Assembly: GCF_964252635.1 (NCBI RefSeq)
Contig: NZ_CAXUNP010000026.1
Coordinates: 1-50,875 of the forward strand
Length of the DNA stretch: 50,875 nt
Origin: Jatrophihabitans sp964252635
Lineage (GTDB): Bacteria; Actinomycetota; Actinomycetes; Mycobacteriales; Jatrophihabitantaceae
Reading direction: 5' to 3'
Of the stretch, positions 7,898 to 16,966 are shown in pieces (positions within the stretch are counted from its first letter, which is position 1; each line of letters begins with the position of its first letter). Both the position numbers and the translations under genes were made by a program. The notes beneath the pieces were generated by a model. The model searched no databases and was not told where the DNA came from. It was given only the letters and a program-made list of their open reading frames with translations.

Positions 7898-9013
7898 TCA
7901 GACCAGGACGTCGGTGACCGGCACCGCGTCGTAGCCGTGGGCCTGGGCCACCGGCGCGTTGAGCAGCTGGCCCTCGTGGGTGTTCAGGCCGAGCGCCAGG
8001 GCGGCGTCGCCGCGCAGGGCGTCGCGCCAGCCGCGGTCGGCGAGCTCGACGGCGTAGGGCAGCGTGACGTTGGTCAAGGCGTACGTCGACGTGTGCGGGA
8101 CGGCGCCCGGCATGTTCGCGACGCAGTAGAACACCGAGTCGTGCACGCGATAGGTCGGTTCGGCGTGGGTGGTCGGGTGCGAGTCCTCGAAGCACCCGCC
8201 CTGGTCGATCGAGATGTCGACGAGCACGGAACCCGGCTTCATCCGCGAGACCAGGTCGTTGCTGATCAGCGTCGGGGCCTTTGCGCCCGGGACGAGTACC
8301 GCGCCGATGACCAGGTCGGCGTCGAGCACGGCCCGCTCGACCTCGTAGGCGTTGGATGCGACGGTCTGGCAGTGACCCTGGTAGATGGCGTCGACCTGGC
8401 GCAGCCGCGACACGTTCTTGTCGAGCAGCAGTACCTCGGCCTGCATGCCGAGCGCGATCGCGGCCGCGTTGACGCCGGAGACGCCGGCGCCGATGACGAC
8501 GACTTTGGCCGCGTACACACCGGGCACGCCGCCCATCAGGGTGCCGCGGCCACCGCCCTGGGCCATGAGGTGGTACGAGCCGACCTGTGGGGCCAGGCGA
8601 CCGGCGACCTCGGACATCGGGGCGAGCAGCGGCAGCGAGCCGTCCGGCAGCTGGACGGTCTCGTAAGCGATCCCGGTGGTGCCGGCGGCGAGCAGCGCGT
8701 CCGTGCAGGGCTTGTTCGCGGCGAGGTGCAGGTAGGTGAACAGGACCTGGTCCTTGCGCATGCGCTGGTATTCCTCGGCCATCGGCTCCTTGACCTTGAG
8801 GACCAGCTCGGCGTCGCCCCACACGTCGTCGGCGGTGGGCGCGATCGTGGCGCCCGCCTCGACGAACGCCGAGTCGGGGATCGCCGAACCGACCCCGGCC
8901 TCGGCCTCGATGACGACCTGGTGGCCGTGCCGGACGAACTCGTGCACGCCGGCCGGGGTGATGGCCACCCGGAACTCGTTGTTCTTGACCTCGCGGGGAA
9001 TGCCGACCTTCAT
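7898..9013 (-). CDS. ald: Alanine dehydrogenase
   Basis: NAD-dependent interconversion of L-alanine and pyruvate plus ammonia. 371 residues, the usual length. The N terminus MKVGIPREVKNNEFRVAITP is the family hallmark; VLFTYLHLAANK holds the catalytic His, and the nucleotide-binding VVIGAGVSGVNAAAIALG lies near residue 172. It heads an operon with an FAD oxidase and a PPOX protein. It is divergent from an Lrp/AsnC gene across 91 bp, the same arrangement as ald-aldR in mycobacteria, so control by that regulator with alanine as effector is likely. Confidence 0.96.
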   Translation of the reverse strand: MKVGIPREVKNNEFRVAITPAGVHEFVRHGHQVVIEAEAGVGSAIPDSAFVEAGATIAPTADDVWGDAELVLKVKEPMAEEYQRMRKDQVLFTYLHLAANKPCTDALLAAGTTGIAYETVQLPDGSLPLLAPMSEVAGRLAPQVGSYHLMAQGGGRGTLMGGVPGVYAAKVVVIGAGVSGVNAAAIALGMQAEVLLLDKNVSRLRQVDAIYQGHCQTVASNAYEVERAVLDADLVIGAVLVPGAKAPTLISNDLVSRMKPGSVLVDISIDQGGCFEDSHPTTHAEPTYRVHDSVFYCVANMPGAVPHTSTYALTNVTLPYAVELADRGWRDALRGDAALALGLNTHEGQLLNAPVAQAHGYDAVPVTDVLV

Positions 9014-9041
9014 TACGTCTCCAGGGTGTCCGGGTGGCCCT

Positions 9042-9092
9042 CAGAATGAAGGAATGCCATGCCGAACCGCCAGGCGGCTGAACAAGATTCTG
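9042..9092. promoter_or_regulatory. Inverted repeat in ald-lrp divergent promoter
   Basis: CAGAAT (9042-9047) and ATTCTG (9087-9092) are exact inverse copies, 39 bp apart, between the divergent ald and lrp starts. Spaced AT-rich half-sites suit wrapping by an Lrp-type octamer. This is a short match, so only a candidate. Confidence 0.4.
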
Positions 9093-9104
9093 TAAGTTGG
9101 GCGC

Positions 9105-9614
9105 ATGCCTGCTGATCGTGCGACTCCGCCCGCCACGTTCGCGTCTGCCTCGAACTTCGTTCGGTCCCTCGACGACGTCGATCGCCGCCTGCTGCGTGCC
9201 CTCGCCGCGGACGCGCGGATGCCGAACAACGCGCTGGCCGAGCAGGCCGGGGTCGCGCCGTCCACCTGCCTGGGCCGGGTGCGGGCCCTGCGCGAGAGCG
9301 GCGTCATCCGCGGCTACCACGCCGACATCGACCCGGGAGCGCTCGGCCGCCCCATCCAGGCAATGATCTCGGTGCGCCTGCAGTCCCACGCGCGCGGGCA
9401 CATCCCCGACTTCATGGCCCGCATCGCCGAGCTGCCCGAGGTGCTCAACGTGTTCTTCCTCGGCGGCGCCGACGACTTCTACGTACACATCGCGGCCTCG
9501 GGCACCGAGAACCTGCGCGACTTCGTCGTCGTCAACCTCAGCGGCAACCCTGACGTCGCGCTGACCGAGACCAACCTGATCTTCGAGCACGTACGCGCCG
9601 GGCTCGAGCACTGA
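9105..9614 (+). CDS. Lrp/AsnC family regulator, probable AldR
   Basis: Feast/famine regulator of 169 residues. The N-terminal winged helix-turn-helix (LDDVDRRLLRALAADARMPNNALAEQAGVAPSTCLGRVRAL, about residues 22-62) is followed by an RAM ligand-binding domain (ISVRLQSHARG to the end). It is divergent from ald, the arrangement of mycobacterial AldR, and probably activates ald when alanine is abundant. The first 18 residues are a low-complexity leader; ATG 9105 was kept because no better start is closer to the HTH. Confidence 0.88.
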   Translation: MPADRATPPATFASASNFVRSLDDVDRRLLRALAADARMPNNALAEQAGVAPSTCLGRVRALRESGVIRGYHADIDPGALGRPIQAMISVRLQSHARGHIPDFMARIAELPEVLNVFFLGGADDFYVHIAASGTENLRDFVVVNLSGNPDVALTETNLIFEHVRAGLEH

Positions 9615-9638
9615 GCCGTACGCGTCGGCGTCAGTCGA

Positions 9639-10499
9639 TCAGCGGTTGGCGAACACCCCGTCGGGCCAGGCGCCGTTGGCGGCGAGCTGCCGCGAGAACG
9701 CCGTGCCCAGCTCGACCACCCGCCCGGTGCGTTCGGCGCCGAGGTGCGTCCACGGCGCGGCCGAGAGGCGGTCGGTGGTGCGCTCGACCGAGTCGCGCAG
9801 GGCGACGCCGCCCGCGGTGAGGCCGGAGCCGTCGAGGATGCCGCGATCACGCAGCGCGTCGACGCACGTGTTCCACTCGTCCTCGGACCACCCCCGCGAG
9901 GCCTTGGCGGCCGGCTCGGTGAACCCGTGGCCGGTGGCGCAGTGCGTGATCAGGGCCTCGAGGCCGGACAGCTCGCCGTCGAGCAGCGCGGCGAGGTGCC
10001 CGTCGCCCCGGAACTCGCGCAGCAGGGTGGCCGCGTGCCACAGCACCAGATGCGGCGCGTCGGGCCACGGCAGCTCGGTGTGCGCGGCGAACAACGGTCG
10101 GCCGTGCGCGGGCAGGTCCTCGGTCGCGGCTCGGGTCAGTGCGGCCAGCTCGCCGAGCTCGGGCGCGTCGACGGCGTCGCCCAGCAGCCGGCGCAGGGCT
10201 CGGTCGACGGCGGTGTACCGCGCGGCAAGCACGTCGTCGGTCGAGGCGAGCGTCCAGGCCCTCGGGATGTTGTGGGCGACCAGGCCCGGGTGGAAGTTGT
10301 AGAAGGTGGCGGTGACGACCCCTGGGGACACCGGGCCCATGGCGGCCGATCGGCTCGCGAAGTACCCCATCCGTCCCCGCTTGAGCCCGACGCGCTGGTA
10401 CTCCTCGTCGGCCTCGGGTGCGAAATAGATCATCGCGTGCAGGGATTCGAGGGCGCGGTTCGCGCGGCCGGCCGCGCCGGCGCCGGAGAAGTCGGTCAC
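9639..10499 (-). CDS. SCO6745-like helix-turn-helix protein
   Basis: A 286-residue soluble protein. NRALESLHAMIYFAPEADEEYQRVGLKRGRMGYFASRSAAMGPVSP at the N terminus and the later FYNFHPGLVAHNIPRAW match a family widespread in actinobacteria and known from Streptomyces SCO6745. The C-terminal half (GRGWSEDEWNTCVDALRDRGIL...) looks like a winged helix. Function of the family is not known to me. It is convergent with the Lrp gene and divergent from the DUF2231 gene, so context gives no pathway. Confidence 0.6.
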   Translation of the reverse strand: MTDFSGAGAAGRANRALESLHAMIYFAPEADEEYQRVGLKRGRMGYFASRSAAMGPVSPGVVTATFYNFHPGLVAHNIPRAWTLASTDDVLAARYTAVDRALRRLLGDAVDAPELGELAALTRAATEDLPAHGRPLFAAHTELPWPDAPHLVLWHAATLLREFRGDGHLAALLDGELSGLEALITHCATGHGFTEPAAKASRGWSEDEWNTCVDALRDRGILDGSGLTAGGVALRDSVERTTDRLSAAPWTHLGAERTGRVVELGTAFSRQLAANGAWPDGVFANR

Positions 10500-10622
10500 G
10501 CAGGCACCCTAGCCAGGCCCGCGGCCACCTGTGAGGACGCCCGGGTGGTGAACCAGGCACGGCGGAGATCCGTTCTACTGTCTGTACGACAAGTCGAGTA
10601 GTACCAACTACGGAGGCTCGAG

Positions 10623-11210
10623 ATGCCCGTCACGATCGGTGGGCTGCCCGCCCATGTCCTGCTCGTCCACGCCGTGGTCGTGTTGCTGCCCCTCGCCGCG
10701 ATCATGCTCGTGGTCGGCGTGCTGTGGCCCACCGCGCGCCGCAAGTTCGGTGTGCTGACCCCGCTGCTCGCCCTGGTGGGCCTCGCCCTGGTGCCGGTGA
10801 CCACGCACGCCGGCGAGTGGCTCGAGGGTCGTCTGCCGCACAGCAGGGCCATCGAGCATCACGCCGACCTCGGCGACCAGCTGCTGCCGTGGGCCGCCGG
10901 GTTGTTCGTCATGGCGGCGGCGGTGTGGTGGGTCGGTCGGCGTCGGGAGCTGCTGTGGCGGCGGCCGGCCGATGACGATCACGAGGCCGACCGGCACGAC
11001 GCGGACGCACCCGCGTCCGGCTCGGGCGGAACGGCCACCATGACGCGCAAGGCCGAAGCCCCGACGCTGGCCGTGGCACCACTGTGGCTGACCGCGGTCC
11101 TGACCGTGCTGTCCATCGCCGTCGCGGTAGGCGTGTCGATTATGCTGTACCGGATCGGCGACTCCGGAGCGCACGCGGTCTGGAACGGCGTGGGCAGCTC
11201 CGGCCGTTGA
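10623..11210 (+). CDS. DUF2231 membrane protein
   Basis: Inner-membrane protein of 195 residues with four predicted helices, the first carrying the DUF2231 hallmark GLPAHVLLVHAVVVLLPLA. A cytoplasmic loop rich in His, Asp and Arg (about 120-145) splits the third and fourth helices. A ribosome site (GGAGG) lies 8 bp upstream. The 123-bp upstream gap contains CTACT...AGTAG inverse copies at about 10575-10601 that might be an operator. DUF2231 proteins are sometimes linked to heme or redox proteins; no such neighbour is present here. Function unknown. Confidence 0.75.
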   Translation: MPVTIGGLPAHVLLVHAVVVLLPLAAIMLVVGVLWPTARRKFGVLTPLLALVGLALVPVTTHAGEWLEGRLPHSRAIEHHADLGDQLLPWAAGLFVMAAAVWWVGRRRELLWRRPADDDHEADRHDADAPASGSGGTATMTRKAEAPTLAVAPLWLTAVLTVLSIAVAVGVSIMLYRIGDSGAHAVWNGVGSSGR

Positions 11211-11288
11211 CGATCCGCGGGTCGACATTCACCCGGCGGCCAACCATGCGTCGCCCGCCGGCCACCCGCCGGGTCGAGCGTGCTGGGC

Positions 11289-12911
11289 ATGACACGTCGC
11301 CGCACCCGTACCGCTCTGTCCCTGACGGCCGCCGCCGTGGCCTGCGCCGTCCTCGCCGGAACCGCGGTGGCGTCCGCGCAGCCGTCCCGCCACGGCGCCC
11401 GCGCCGACGGCGACAGCTACCGGGTGCAGTCCGGCCGGACCCTGACCGTGGGCGGCTCGGGGGTGCTGCGCAACGACCACGGCGACCTCACCACCGTCGT
11501 GCGGCACACCCCCACCGAGCACGGCACGCTCGACCTGCATTCCGACGGGTCGTTCAGCTACACGCCGCAGGCCGGCTTCACGGGTACCGACTCGTTCTCC
11601 TACGGCACGTCGGACGCCGTGAGCCTGTACCGCACCGCGCTGCCGCCGCTGGCCACCATCGGTGGGGTCAAGATCACCGGCGGCGCCTACGGTTCCTCGT
11701 TCACGGCCAGGCCCGGCAGCACGACCGTCTTCTACGGCCTGACCGACCGCGGGCCGAACGCAGACGGCCCGAACGGGACGAAGGTCGAGCCGCTGCCCGA
11801 CTTCGACCCGGCGATCGGTGAGTTCCGTCTGACGCACGGGAAGGCGACGCTGCTGCGCCGCATCCCGCTGCATGCTGCCGACGGCACCGCCTACAACGGG
11901 CAGGTCAACTGCGCGGCGAGCACCGGCGAGACCATCACCGACCTCGACGGCAAGGTGCTGCCGTGCACCGACACCGGCTACGACCCCGAGGGGCTGGTGG
12001 CCCTGCCGGACGGGACGTTCTGGGTGTCGGACGAGTACGGGCCGTTCATCACCCACTTCGACCGCACCGGCCGGCAGATCGGCCGGTTGTCCCCGTTCGA
12101 CCACTCGCTGCCGCGCGAGCTCGCCAACCGGGTGCCGAACAAGGGCATGGAGGGACTGACGATCACGCCCGACGGCCACACTCTCGTCGGCATCATGCAG
12201 TCGGCGCTGCAGCAGCCCGACCTCACCAAGAAGCCGGGCAACGTCCCGGCGCTGCGCATCGTCACCGTCGACCTGCGCACCTACGCCGAGCACGAGTACG
12301 TGTACCTGCTCGACGACCCGGCCACCACCAGCTCGGCGGTCAGCGAGATCACCGCGCTGTCCGACCACACCTTCGTGGTCGACGAGCGCGACGGGAACGT
12401 CGAGCCCGGCGCGTTCAAGAAGCTGTACGTGGCCGACCTGCGCGGTGCCACCGACATCGGCCCGTCGGCCGCGGTGAGCGGCGCGAGCTACGACGCCACC
12501 AAGGGCGGGCTGCTCGTCGGGGGCAGGACGGTCGAGGCCCTGGTCGGCAAGGCGACCACGGCCGAGGCGGCGACGACCCTGGCCGGCGCGCACATCACGC
12601 CGGCGAGCAAGACGCTGGATGTCGACCTCGGTGGTCTGGTGACCCGTCTGGACCCGACCGGGGGGTTCTTCGGCCACGACAAGGTCGAAGGGGTGGCGGC
12701 GCTCGACCACGGGCGCACGCTGGTCGTCAGCAACGACAACGACTTCGGCATCGACGGCCTGAGCAACGATGCGCCGCCGTTCCGGCTGCACGCCAAGATC
12801 CTGCCGAACGGTCAGCAGGACGACGGCGAGTACCTCGCGGTACGCACCGACCGCGTCGACGACCCGGTGCTCACCGCGACCGTGACGATCCGGGTGACAC
12901 CCGCCCGCTGA
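11289..12911 (+). CDS. Secreted esterase-like/phytase-like protein with Ig-type domain
   Basis: Exported protein of about 540 residues. A Sec signal peptide (MTRRRTRTALSLTAAAVACAVLAG) is followed by a cadherin/VCBS-type beta domain at about 40-115 (NDHGDLTTVV, TPTEHGTLDLHSDGSFSYTPQAGFTGTDSFSYG), then the esterase-like phytase domain to the C terminus (LTDRGPNADGPNG, DPEGLVALPDGTFWVSDEYGP, GLTITPDGHTLVGIMQS). The domain is expected to form a beta-propeller acting on phosphate esters outside the cell; true phytase activity is unproven. An in-frame GTG at 11280 is the alternative start. It ends just before a strong terminator. Confidence 0.82.
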   Translation: MTRRRTRTALSLTAAAVACAVLAGTAVASAQPSRHGARADGDSYRVQSGRTLTVGGSGVLRNDHGDLTTVVRHTPTEHGTLDLHSDGSFSYTPQAGFTGTDSFSYGTSDAVSLYRTALPPLATIGGVKITGGAYGSSFTARPGSTTVFYGLTDRGPNADGPNGTKVEPLPDFDPAIGEFRLTHGKATLLRRIPLHAADGTAYNGQVNCAASTGETITDLDGKVLPCTDTGYDPEGLVALPDGTFWVSDEYGPFITHFDRTGRQIGRLSPFDHSLPRELANRVPNKGMEGLTITPDGHTLVGIMQSALQQPDLTKKPGNVPALRIVTVDLRTYAEHEYVYLLDDPATTSSAVSEITALSDHTFVVDERDGNVEPGAFKKLYVADLRGATDIGPSAAVSGASYDATKGGLLVGGRTVEALVGKATTAEAATTLAGAHITPASKTLDVDLGGLVTRLDPTGGFFGHDKVEGVAALDHGRTLVVSNDNDFGIDGLSNDAPPFRLHAKILPNGQQDDGEYLAVRTDRVDDPVLTATVTIRVTPAR

Positions 12912-12925
12912 CGCGTGCCCTCGAC

Positions 12926-12977
12926 CGATGATCGCCCCTGCCGGCCGGCCCTGAGCGGCCGGCGGGGGCGATCATCG
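12926..12977. terminator. Long bidirectional hairpin between convergent genes
   Basis: A 22-bp stem with one wobble pair starts CGATGATCGCCCC and closes on an 8-nt loop. It lies between the phytase-like gene and the minus-strand FAD gene, so it can end both transcripts. Confidence 0.8.
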
Positions 12978-12986
12978 TCGGGAGCG

Positions 12987-13916
12987 TCAGGCCAGCCGCT
13001 GGGCGAGCTCGATCCCGAGGCGTCGGCCGGACAGCCACGCCGACTCGACCCGGGGTGAACCCTCGGGGCACCACGAGTCGGTGCACAGCCCGACCGGACG
13101 GTCGCGCTCGACCAGGCCGAACGGTGCGCCGCCGTGCGTGCCGGCCGGCTTGGCGAAGGTCCACCGGTGCGCCTGCGTCCAGGCCGGTGACATGTCGAGG
13201 CCGAGCAGGCGTGCGACCGCGTCGGCCACCGGACGCTCGACACCCGACGGGTCGCCGAGGTGAGCCGCGGCCAGTTCCGAGGTCGTGTGCGCGACGAGGA
13301 CCGACGCTCCGTCACCGCGCCGCGAGCCGTCGTCAGCGATGAGGGTCAGCTCTGGGTCGTCGTTGACGAAGGCCGCGTCCATGGACCACGACCGTCGCTC
13401 GTAGCCCAGGGCCACCGCGATCACCGGCTCGAAGGTCACCCACTCGACCCCGTCCGCCTCGACGTCGCCGAGCAGCCGCGCCGCCTGCGGGTCGGGCATG
13501 GCCAGCACAATCGCGTCGTGGTCGAGTTCGCCGAGCTCGGTGACCTCGCGCTCGAGTTGCGGTGCGGGCAGCAGGTCACGCACCAACGACCGCAGCCCGC
13601 CCGGCGCCGCCCAGCGCGGGGGACCGCTCTTGCGCTCGTGGCTACCGGGTGAGAGCACGTCGAAGGTGTCGGTCCACTCGCGCACGAGACCGTGTGACGC
13701 CCACCCGTCGAGCAGCGCGGCGAAGTCGGGGTCCTTGGCGGTGACGTAGGCGGCGCCGAGATGCACGCGCCGCCCGCGCACTTCCGGCGACGCCATCCGG
13801 CCACCCGGCGCGCGCCCGCGCTCGAGGACGTCCACCGAGACCCCGGCCGCCGCCAGGACGTTCGCGCACGCCGCGCCGGAGATCCCGCCTCCGATCACTG
13901 CCACACGTGCGGTCAC
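12987..13916 (-). CDS. Renalase-like FAD/NAD(P)-binding amine oxidase family protein
   Basis: A 309-residue flavoprotein with an N-terminal Rossmann motif VAVIGGGISGAACANVLAAAG, then VLERGRAPGGRMAS, typical of the renalase/amine-oxidase clan. The C terminus (RVESAWLSGRRLGIELAQ) is the FAD-contact helix. The start is GTG 13916, which overlaps the permease stop by 4 bp (GTGA); longer readings upstream are shadow sequence. Translational coupling to the APC permease and aminotransferase suggests it oxidises an imported amine or a reduced cofactor by-product. Substrate not determinable. Confidence 0.78.
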   Translation of the reverse strand: MTARVAVIGGGISGAACANVLAAAGVSVDVLERGRAPGGRMASPEVRGRRVHLGAAYVTAKDPDFAALLDGWASHGLVREWTDTFDVLSPGSHERKSGPPRWAAPGGLRSLVRDLLPAPQLEREVTELGELDHDAIVLAMPDPQAARLLGDVEADGVEWVTFEPVIAVALGYERRSWSMDAAFVNDDPELTLIADDGSRRGDGASVLVAHTTSELAAAHLGDPSGVERPVADAVARLLGLDMSPAWTQAHRWTFAKPAGTHGGAPFGLVERDRPVGLCTDSWCPEGSPRVESAWLSGRRLGIELAQRLA

Positions 13917-15535
13917 AGGGTCTTGACCTGGGAGAGCTCCGGCTGGTCCGGGACCATGGTCGGGGTGTCGCGGTGCAGGATCTCCCCGCGGAAGAACGCC
14001 GGCGCAATGGCCTGCCACACGAACATCAGGATGATGCCGAGGACGAACGTGCCCACGCCGAGCAGGAAGACGCCGCCGATGTGCCAGTGCGGCGCGAAGC
14101 CCATCTGCCAGCCGGTGTAGCTCGCCGCGCCGACCTTGAGCGGCGACAGCCAGTCGTCGTGGAAGCTCCAGATCAGCACGCCGAACAGGATGACTCCGCC
14201 GAGGAAGGGCAGCAGGCCCTGGAAGAGGAAGTTGCGCGGGCTGCTCGTCAGGTTGTGCCGGTAGTACCACGCGCACGCGAAGCCGGTCAGGCCGTAGTAG
14301 AACGCGATCATCATGCCCAGCGACGTGACGCAGTCGGCGATCACGTTCGATGCGTCGCTGGTGTAGTTCAGCAGGACGTAGAGCGCGATGGACACCCCGC
14401 CGAAAGCGAGGGTCGAGACGGTGGGCGTCAGGTACTTGCGGTGCACCGTGGCGAAGGCCCGGGGCAGCGCGCGGTAGACGGCCATGGACAGCGAGGTACG
14501 CGCCGTCGGCAGGATGGTGGTCTGCGTCGACGCCGCCGCCGAGGTGAGAACCAGGAACAGCAGCAGGTGCACCATGACGCTGCCGTAGGCACCGCCGCCG
14601 AAGACGGCACGACCCAACGCTCCGAAGATGTCGGAGGAGTTGTCCTGGTTGTTCAACCCGATGCCCTTGCTGCCGATGCCGGCGAAGGCCTGCGACGACA
14701 GGGTCAACAGGGCGTAGGTGACGAGCAGCATTACCGTCGAGATCACCGCGGCCCGCCCCGGCGTCTTGGCCGGGTCGGCGGTCTCCTCGTTCACCGCCAC
14801 CGCGCTGTCCCAGCCCCAGTAGATGAACAGCATGAGGATGAGCCCGCGCACGAAGGCGGAGAAGTCGCCGATGGCGAAGGGGTTGAACCACGACCACGAC
14901 GGGTCGATGGCCTGCGGGCCGGCGCTGCCGTGGCCCACCTTCACCAGGGCGGTGACGGCGAAGATGATGAGCACGATGATCTCGAGGACCAGGAAGATCT
15001 TCTGCAGCCAGGCCGACAGCTCGACGCCGATGTAGCAGATCGCGGTCATGACCACGATCCACGCGACGCCGACCAGCAGCACCCAGCCACTGGTGGCGTC
15101 GGAGCCGATGCCGTCGGCGTTGAAGAGCAGGAACACGTACTGGCCGGCGACCTGCGCCAGTGACGCCATGACCAGGATGTCCGCGGCGATGATGCCCCAG
15201 CCGCCGAGCCAGCCGGTCTTCGGGCCGAAGGCACGGGTGGCCCAGGTGAAGGTCGTGCCGCAGTCGGGGTCGGCCTTGTTCAGCTCCTGGTAGCCGATCG
15301 CCGTGAACAGCATGGGGACGAACGCGAGGATCACGACGATCGGCGACTGCACGCCGACGAACGCGACGATGAAGCCGAGCGTGGCCGCGAGGCTGTAGGC
15401 CGGCGCCGTCGAGGCGACGCCGATGACCACGCTGGACGCGAGGCCCAGCGCGCCGCCCTTCAACCCCTTGCCGGCGGCCGTGTTGGAGGCACTCGCCAGC
15501 GGACCACCCGCCGGCATCGACGCGTCGACGGCCAT
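13913..15535 (-). CDS. APC family amino acid/polyamine permease
   Basis: Secondary transporter of 540 residues with about 12 helices. The first helix has the APC signature GLASSVVIGVASTAPAYSLA, and the family loop PDCGTTFTWATRAFGPKTGWLGGWG follows. The start ATG overlaps the stop of the aminotransferase gene (TAATG), and its own stop overlaps the next start (GTGA), making a tight three-gene unit: aminotransferase, permease, FAD protein. That context favours uptake of a putrescine-like amine or amino acid that the neighbours degrade. Substrate is inferred. Confidence 0.88.
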   Translation of the reverse strand: MAVDASMPAGGPLASASNTAAGKGLKGGALGLASSVVIGVASTAPAYSLAATLGFIVAFVGVQSPIVVILAFVPMLFTAIGYQELNKADPDCGTTFTWATRAFGPKTGWLGGWGIIAADILVMASLAQVAGQYVFLLFNADGIGSDATSGWVLLVGVAWIVVMTAICYIGVELSAWLQKIFLVLEIIVLIIFAVTALVKVGHGSAGPQAIDPSWSWFNPFAIGDFSAFVRGLILMLFIYWGWDSAVAVNEETADPAKTPGRAAVISTVMLLVTYALLTLSSQAFAGIGSKGIGLNNQDNSSDIFGALGRAVFGGGAYGSVMVHLLLFLVLTSAAASTQTTILPTARTSLSMAVYRALPRAFATVHRKYLTPTVSTLAFGGVSIALYVLLNYTSDASNVIADCVTSLGMMIAFYYGLTGFACAWYYRHNLTSSPRNFLFQGLLPFLGGVILFGVLIWSFHDDWLSPLKVGAASYTGWQMGFAPHWHIGGVFLLGVGTFVLGIILMFVWQAIAPAFFRGEILHRDTPTMVPDQPELSQVKTL

Positions 15536-16938
15536 TACAGACGGGCCCAGGCCTCGGTCAACACCGAGCGCAGTACACCTTCGATCTCGTCGAACTCGGG
15601 CTGACCGATGATCAGCGGCGGGGACAGCTGCACGACCGGATCACCGCGGTCGTCGGCGCGGCAGTACAGCCCGGCCTCGAACAGCGCCTTGGACATGAAC
15701 CCGCGCAGCAGCCGCTCCGACTCGTCGTCGTCGAAGGTTTCCTTGGTGGTCTTGTCCTTCACAAGCTCGATCCCGTAGAAGTAGCCGTCGCCGCGCACGT
15801 CGCCGACGATGGGCAGGTCGAGCAGCTTCTCCAGCGTCGAGCGGAACGCACCCTCGTTCTGCAGCACGTGCTGGGTGAGGCCTTCCCGCTCGAAGAGGTC
15901 GAGGTTGCGCATGGCCACCGCGGCCGACACGGGGTGCCCGCCGAAGGTGTAGCCGTGGGGGAACGACACGTCGCCCTGGTAGAACGGCGCGGCGATGCGG
16001 TCGCTGACCAGGCAGGCGCCGATCGGCGAGTAGCCGCTCGTCATGCCCTTGGCGCAAGTGATCATGTCCGGGACGTAGCCGAACTTGTCGCAGCCGAACA
16101 TCGTGCCGAGGCGGCCGAAGGCGCAGATGACCTCGTCGGAGACGAGCAGGACGTCGTGCTTGTCGCAGATCTCGCGGACCCGCTGGAAGTACCCGGGCGG
16201 GGGAGTGAAGCAGCCGCCAGAGTTCTGCACCGGCTCGAGGAACACCGCGGCGACGGTGTCCGGGCCCTCCATCTCGATGGCGAAGTCGATCTGGTCGGCG
16301 GCCCAGCGGCCGAACGCCTCGAGGTCGTCGCCGTACTCGGGCGCGCGGTAGAAGTTGGTGTTCGGCACCTTGTGCGCGCCGGGCACCAGCGGCTCGAAGT
16401 ACTTCTTCGCGTCGGGGATGCCGGTGATCGACAGGGCACCCTGCGGCGTGCCGTGGTAGGCCACGGCCCGGCTGATGACCTTGTGCTTCATCGGCTTGCC
16501 GACGAGCTTGAAGTACTGCTTGGCCAGCTTCCACGCCGTTTCGACGGCCTCGCCGCCGCCGGTGGTGAAGAAGACCTTGTTCAGATCACCCGGTGCGTAG
16601 GAGGCGAGCCGGTCGGCCAGGTCGATGGCCGGCGGGTGGGCGTAGGACCACAGCGGGAAGAAGGCGAGCTCCTTGGCCTGGTCGTACGCGGCACGGGCGA
16701 GCTCCTCACGTCCGTGTCCGGCCTGCACGACGAACAGCCCGGCCAGCCCGTCGAGGTACTCGCGGCCGTTGACGTCGTAGATGCGCGCGCCCTCACCGCG
16801 GACGATGGTGGGCACGGCCGCCTCGGCGTAGGACGACATGCGGGTGAAGTGCATCCACAGGTGGTCGCGGGCCTTCGCCGACAGGCCGTCGCCGTCGAAG
16901 TCGTGCGTTCCGCTGGTCTCGACCGGGGTGGTCGTCAT
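15535..16938 (-). CDS. Class III PLP aminotransferase, probable diamine/omega-amino acid:pyruvate type
   Basis: Omega-aminotransferase of 467 residues, normal for the family. The PLP site is visible: GGGEAVETAWKLAKQY for the phosphate, SDEVICAFGR with the ring Asp, and ITCAKGMTSGY with the Schiff-base Lys. AYHGTPQGALSITG is the substrate-side loop. The sequence style is that of putrescine or beta-alanine:pyruvate aminotransferases (SpuC-like). It is first gene of the unit with the APC permease and FAD protein, 28 bp downstream of an Lrp gene, and near PotABCD, so transamination of a polyamine or omega-amino acid with pyruvate as acceptor is likely. Confidence 0.88.
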   Translation of the reverse strand: MTTTPVETSGTHDFDGDGLSAKARDHLWMHFTRMSSYAEAAVPTIVRGEGARIYDVNGREYLDGLAGLFVVQAGHGREELARAAYDQAKELAFFPLWSYAHPPAIDLADRLASYAPGDLNKVFFTTGGGEAVETAWKLAKQYFKLVGKPMKHKVISRAVAYHGTPQGALSITGIPDAKKYFEPLVPGAHKVPNTNFYRAPEYGDDLEAFGRWAADQIDFAIEMEGPDTVAAVFLEPVQNSGGCFTPPPGYFQRVREICDKHDVLLVSDEVICAFGRLGTMFGCDKFGYVPDMITCAKGMTSGYSPIGACLVSDRIAAPFYQGDVSFPHGYTFGGHPVSAAVAMRNLDLFEREGLTQHVLQNEGAFRSTLEKLLDLPIVGDVRGDGYFYGIELVKDKTTKETFDDDESERLLRGFMSKALFEAGLYCRADDRGDPVVQLSPPLIIGQPEFDEIEGVLRSVLTEAWARL

Positions 16939-16966
16939 GGGTGATCTCCTGACGGGGCACGCCGCG

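Noticed and set aside
7836..9611. 591-codon minus-strand ORF across ald and lrp
   Set aside because: Arg/Pro/Gly-rich out-of-frame reading with no domain; ald and lrp frames are unmistakable.
10500..10622. Riboswitch before DUF2231
   Set aside because: Only a short inverted repeat; no recognisable riboswitch core.
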